From contig NZ_LT707409.1 of NCBI RefSeq assembly GCF_900156875.1, positions 200,157-264,156 on the forward strand: a stretch of 64,000 nt of DNA. The letters are read 5' to 3'. This DNA is from Robertmurraya dakarensis. Lineage in GTDB: Bacteria; Bacillota; Bacilli; Bacillales; Cytobacillaceae. Of this stretch, positions 60,756 to 64,000 are shown piece by piece. The notes beneath the pieces are model-generated. The model made no database searches and was not told where the DNA came from. It worked only from the letters and a program-made list of their open reading frames with translations. Each line of letters begins with the position of its first letter. The first letter of the stretch is position 1. The position numbers and the translations under genes were made by a program.

Positions 60756-61838
60756 ATGAAAAATCAGTGGAATTCTCTTAAAAAATTACCTGTCTTCGCA
60801 TTCTGTATGTTGTTAGCGTTACTAATGCTTTCAGCATGCAGCGGAGGTGGAGAACAGGCAGCTTCTGGAGGAAATGATAGTGAAGCAAGTGAGGATAAAA
60901 CGTTTAAGCTAAGGATGAACTCAACCGTTCCACAGTCTGTTGAAGGATCTCCGACCTTTATTGGTCAAGAAAAGTTTGCTGAATTGGTCAAAGAAAGGAC
61001 AAACGGTCGAATAGAGATTGAGATTTTCTATAGTAATCAGTTGGCAGGGCAGGCTGAATCATTAGATGCTCTAGCCCGCGGCACGATCGATTTACAGTAT
61101 CAATCGCCAATTGCATGGGCAGATAAAATTCCAGAATCGAATTGGGCTTCGATGCCGTATGCTTGGAAATCTGAAGAACATCTTTTTCACTTAATTCGCG
61201 AAACAGAACTAGGGAAGTTATATGAGGAAGCTCTAGTAGAATATGGTGTAAAACCATTACACTACATTCCTGTTGCTGCAGCTGGCTACCTTTCTACGAG
61301 TCCGATTGCGAAGCCTGAGGATTTGGAAGGGCTCGTTGTGAATTCATTAGGTCTTGCTAATGAATACTACAAAGCGACTGGGTCGGGAATAGCGAGTATC
61401 CCTTTTAATGATTATTATGAAGGTTTGCTTCGCGGAACGGTCGATGCTGTCGTATTTCCTTATTATTCTATGGAAACTATGAAATTATCTGAGGTAACGA
61501 AATATATTACCGTACCTGGTCAAATTTCCCCTGGTTTATCCATGATTGCTATTAGTCAAAAAGCTTGGGATAAACTTCCAAGTGATCTCCAAAATATTCT
61601 TATGGAGGTAGCATTAGAAATTGAAAAGGAAACGATTCCTGCCTCGAAAGCGTTTACAGAAAGAGGGATTGAATACGGAAGAGAACAGGGAGTCGAAGTA
61701 ATAGAAACGACAGAGGAATCTTATCAAGAATTTGCTGAAATTGGAAGACAAACATATTGGAAAAAGTTAGCGGAGATTAATGATCGAACGAAAAAGATGA
61801 TTGAAATTATAGAAGAAAATTTAGATTATCAAGAGTAA
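60756..61838 (+). CDS. TRAP-type binding lipoprotein C without carboxylate Arg
   Basis: 360 residues from ATG 60756 behind AAAGGGGGAAAAAGG. Lipoprotein signal ending LMLSAC (Cys28). The body is the same as in A and B: LVKERTNGRIEIEIFYSNQL, ESLDALARGTIDLQ, YEGLLRGTVDAVVFPYYSME. The Arg segment reads GLVVNSL. Identical C-terminal ENLDYQE in B and C shows these two are the closest pair, probably a tandem duplication. Ended by a terminator; an IS110 element follows 300 bases later. Confidence 0.88.
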   Translation: MKNQWNSLKKLPVFAFCMLLALLMLSACSGGGEQAASGGNDSEASEDKTFKLRMNSTVPQSVEGSPTFIGQEKFAELVKERTNGRIEIEIFYSNQLAGQAESLDALARGTIDLQYQSPIAWADKIPESNWASMPYAWKSEEHLFHLIRETELGKLYEEALVEYGVKPLHYIPVAAAGYLSTSPIAKPEDLEGLVVNSLGLANEYYKATGSGIASIPFNDYYEGLLRGTVDAVVFPYYSMETMKLSEVTKYITVPGQISPGLSMIAISQKAWDKLPSDLQNILMEVALEIEKETIPASKAFTERGIEYGREQGVEVIETTEESYQEFAEIGRQTYWKKLAEINDRTKKMIEIIEENLDYQE

Positions 61839-61859
61839 GATTTGCAGATGATGAAAAAA

Positions 61860-61895
61860 CTGTCCCCCTTTTACTAGGGGGACAGGAACTTTTTC
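61860..61895 (+). terminator. Terminator after lipoprotein C
   Basis: CTGTCCCCC/GGGGGACAG stem with T5 after a short spacer. Confidence 0.88.
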
Positions 61896-61943
61896 TGTTC
61901 AAAAGCAGGCTGTAACAAGTGGAATAATTTTAGTTGATTTTAA

Positions 61944-61957
61944 GGTAAGCGCTATCA
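61944..61957. promoter_or_regulatory. Orphan cre-like site left of the IS element
   Basis: GGTAAGCGCTATCA fits TGWAANCGNTNWCA at 13 of 14 positions. No gene follows before the IS element, so it may belong to a promoter whose gene was lost when the element came in. The other 250 bases of the gap 61896-62156 show only a CTTTCAA/TTTGAAAG inverted repeat (62110-62139). Confidence 0.4.
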
Positions 61958-62156
61958 TTACACTCATCCATACGAAAAAATAAGCCCAGTGGTAATATGT
62001 CAAGCACTAAAATTCAATGAATTGGAAATTAATATTGTCTTTCATTGAAAAGTGTTTAAAAAAGAGTATACCTAATAAACCTCACACTATTTTCAATTTT
62101 TTACCAATACTTTCAAGTGTGAAGCTGGGTGTTTGAAAGGGTGTGAATGAGAAGTT

Positions 62157-63392
62157 TTAATCTCTCCTTTCGGGTGGTGTGTACAACTGATTGGTGCGTA
62201 GTAGCGAAAACACCAATCGTACCAGTTTTCTTGCGGTTAAGACGAGAGCGCGTTTGTGTTTATGTTTTGGAACTTCATCGTACTTCTTTGTGTAAAAAGC
62301 TTTATATTCAGAGTCGTACTTTCGGATCTTATCGGCAGCTTGAATAAGGTAGTAACGCAGGTATTTATTACCTGTCCTCATTCTAGCCGTTTCCTGGGAT
62401 TCGAATTCGCCTGATTGGTTCTGGTTCCATACCAAACCTGCATATTTCGCTAAGGCATGATGATCTTTAAATCGCTTTATATCGCTAATTTCAGCTATCA
62501 ACCCTGCCGCATAAACGTCTCCAATTCCTTTTACAGACGTTAGGGTTTGCGGTATGCCTTTCATTAACTTGGCAATTTCTTTATCCAGACGCTTTACCTG
62601 TGACTCGATATGTTGAATGGTACTTAAAGTAACAGACATCGAAATATTTACGGGGTCCTGCATAGCCTTATTCAGCCGGTAAGATGATCTAGCCAACTTT
62701 TGAAGGTATTTTGCGATTTCCTCTGGCTTTTCAAATCGGTTTTTTCCTTTATCTTGCAGGAACTCGACGAGTTCCTCGAGGCTCATTTCAGCGATCGTTT
62801 CGGGCTCTAGTTCCTCCATGACAGCCATACTCGTAGCTCCGAATTTATCTGAAAATGGATTATCCTGTCTCAGTCCACTGAACTTTAAAAAGAGCTGGTT
62901 AAGGAAATACGTTTTATTTCGGGCAATCTCCCGCATAAAATGAAACCTTGTTCGCGTTAAGCGCTGAAGAGCTTCATATTGTATGGCATCTTTCATTTGG
63001 GCTGGCAGTCGGCCAAAGCGCAAGTGGTCAGCGATGACCCAGGCATCTATGCGATCGTTTTTTACAAGAGAATCATACCCTTTTTTGAAACGAGCGACTT
63101 TTCTCGCATTTAGTACGTAGATAGAGGCTTGAAACTTAGGTTCATAGCCTTTCATTTGGTCTTGTAGATAATGGGCAAGGTGCCAACTGTAAAGATCAGT
63201 GGCTTCCATCCCAATCTTCAATTGGTTGGCCTGACTTTTTTCCGCAGTTTCTAGCATTCGTTTGATCAGGGTTTCGGCCCCGGTTTGATCATTAGAAACA
63301 GAAAAGTCGGCGAGTGTGGACCCGTCCTCCTTCATGAAATGGACATGATGGGACTTCAAGCTTACATCTACACCAACAAGCATTTGTGACAT
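62157..63392 (-). CDS. IS110-family transposase
   Basis: 411 residues from ATG 63392 behind GGAGGTGAT. The N-terminal DEDD RuvC-like domain starts MLVGVDVSLKSHHV (first Asp) and has IGMEATDLYSWHLA and KNDRIDAWVIADHL with the further acidic residues. The C-terminal Transposase_20 part has TLTSVKGIGDVYAAGLIAEI, then HALAKYAGLVWNQNQSGEFE and the catalytic-Ser-type region before GNKYLRYYLIQAA. The length and order fit IS110 proteins. The frame is intact. It should catalyse recombination guided by an RNA made from the element. Confidence 0.93.
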   Translation of the reverse strand: MSQMLVGVDVSLKSHHVHFMKEDGSTLADFSVSNDQTGAETLIKRMLETAEKSQANQLKIGMEATDLYSWHLAHYLQDQMKGYEPKFQASIYVLNARKVARFKKGYDSLVKNDRIDAWVIADHLRFGRLPAQMKDAIQYEALQRLTRTRFHFMREIARNKTYFLNQLFLKFSGLRQDNPFSDKFGATSMAVMEELEPETIAEMSLEELVEFLQDKGKNRFEKPEEIAKYLQKLARSSYRLNKAMQDPVNISMSVTLSTIQHIESQVKRLDKEIAKLMKGIPQTLTSVKGIGDVYAAGLIAEISDIKRFKDHHALAKYAGLVWNQNQSGEFESQETARMRTGNKYLRYYLIQAADKIRKYDSEYKAFYTKKYDEVPKHKHKRALVLTARKLVRLVFSLLRTNQLYTPPERRD

Positions 63393-63401
63393 ACCAATCA
63401 C

Positions 63402-63560
63402 CTCCAGTATGTAAGTTAATCAAGAACGTTCAGACCTGGGTGCCCACGGGAATCATCGATGTCTTCCTCGTCATCAGCACTCAAAGAAAAGAAGTCCATC
63501 ATGAGCGCTACACTCACTTCTTTTACGGCGGCGCAACCAGTGGTTAGACCTTCAATAATG
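63402..63560 (-). ncRNA. Candidate guide (bridge) RNA region of the IS110 element
   Basis: In IS110 elements the non-coding stretch upstream of the transposase makes a structured guide RNA with large internal loops. Here the stretch has a clear stem AAAAGAAGT/ACTTCTTTT (63487-63495, 63516-63524) around a 20-base loop with CATGAGCG, and a GGGTGCCCACGGG knot nearby. This is positional inference plus visible structure only. Confidence 0.4.
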
Positions 63561-63572
63561 AACCATGGGTAG

Positions 63573-63695
63573 CAGGCTTATGAAGCAGTACACCAAAGTG
63601 TCCGCAAGGGGGAGAAGCAATATCCTGATACGATCCTGTCGGTTCCATTGTCCCATGAGCAGGTCTATGAACGCTATAAAAAAATGACGGAGTAA
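63573..63695 (+). other. Open coding fragment of unknown origin
   Basis: 41 codons: QAYEAVHQSVRKGEKQYPDT, then ILSVPLSHEQVYERYKKMTE and a stop. The composition looks like real protein rather than chance, and it has no start codon. It is probably the 3' scrap of a gene cut by the IS element. No family is recognised. Confidence 0.35.
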
Positions 63696-63831
63696 AACGC
63701 TGGAGCTTCCTCCATTCTCCGCCATTTCTCGATATTCAGTTAAAGGCATTTCAAAGAAGCAGTAGGGAAACTATCCCCCTGCGAAATAAGAACAACACAT
63801 TAATCTATTATTGATAGTTTGAACTTTACCT

Positions 63832-63893
63832 CGGCTTCCCCATCAGGTGGGTGAAACAAGGGTAAAACTAAAATATTTAAGATGGGGAAGCCG
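63832..63893. repeat. 13-base perfect inverted repeat near the right window edge
   Basis: CGGCTTCCCCATC (63832-63844) and GATGGGGAAGCCG (63881-63893) around 36 bases. It may be a terminator for a gene to the right, or the arms of a small element. The region 63696-64000 otherwise has no gene. Confidence 0.55.
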
Positions 63894-64000
63894 AAAGGCT
63901 AACCTTGATAACCTATAGGAATCTAGAGTGAATTTTAGAGGATCCGGATCAACTGGAAATTCTTCTAGAAAGAGCTCTTACTAGTACTATACGAGGGGGA

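Larger units (their letters stand above)
62100..63560 (-). mobile_element. IS110-family insertion sequence (ends approximate)
   Basis: The element is defined by its intact transposase. IS110 elements lack clear terminal inverted repeats, so the ends given are only estimates: the left one just past the CTTTCAA/TTTGAAAG hairpin, the right one after the upstream non-coding stretch. No target duplication could be fixed. Confidence 0.55.

Noticed and set aside
63552..63749. 65-codon minus-strand frame at the IS border
   Set aside because: It is antisense to the plus-strand coding fragment 63573-63695, which has the more protein-like composition.

Overview
The window reads as chromosomal DNA of a low-GC, endospore-forming member of the Bacillaceae. 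The basis is: strong AGGAGG-type ribosome binding sites with many TTG starts, a SAM-I (S-box) riboswitch, a CwlJ spore cortex hydrolase with a sigma-E-like promoter, a Spo0E-type phosphatase, two SinI-type anti-repressors, an HprK homologue and typical Bacillus Fur boxes. The exact genus cannot be fixed from the sequence alone. No rRNA, tRNA, CRISPR array or prophage was seen.

Layout. 0-8.4 kb: 3' part of a class A penicillin-binding protein, a MarR regulator, an S-box-controlled MsrA-like protein that lacks its catalytic residues, a secreted glycerophosphodiesterase, an S-layer-homology protein and a VWA lipoprotein. 8.4-13.1 kb: an MFS transporter, small membrane proteins and a selenium/sulfur gene set: a DsrE-type YedF half, YedE, and a TusA-type YedF half whose catalytic Cys codon is UGA, followed by a hairpin resembling a bacterial SECIS. 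13.1-31.3 kb: ordinary core and sporulation genes, including two convergent sinI-like genes, a 1126-residue double-kinase hybrid sensor with its response regulator, a diguanylate cyclase, cwlJ, an ECF sigma factor with its DUF4179 partner, a BCCT transporter and an HprK paralogue. 31.9-43.7 kb: a TRAP binding protein, YczE-type protein, TcyP, PurC, a second ECF sigma operon, Spo0E, and a TetR-Spx operon with three operators. Relics of LysR, ArsI/CadI and DedA genes lie between them.

43.9-64 kb is accessory and partly decayed. It starts with an intact Fur-controlled siderophore ABC system that ends with an M14 metallopeptidase. SpeE, a cupin and a butanediol-dehydrogenase-like gene follow. Three paralogous TRAP-type binding lipoproteins lack the usual carboxylate-binding arginine, and the window has no TRAP membrane subunits. 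Among these lie many broken genes: an inverted, split SIR2-like gene, UspA 3' ends, a SulP transporter with two frameshifts, a frameshifted ferredoxin-NADP reductase, an ATPase-permease deletion fusion under a Fur box and a catalase fragment. An IS110-family element closes the window.

Three dispersed non-coding repeat families were found by eye: a 310-360 bp palindrome-rich element (2 copies), a roughly 45 bp element (3 copies) and AGTCTGAAT hairpins (2 clusters). The most striking single observation is the probable selenocysteine TusA/YedF protein with its in-frame SECIS-like hairpin beside yedE. Next are the dead MsrA homologue under an S-box and the scrambled SIR2 relic.
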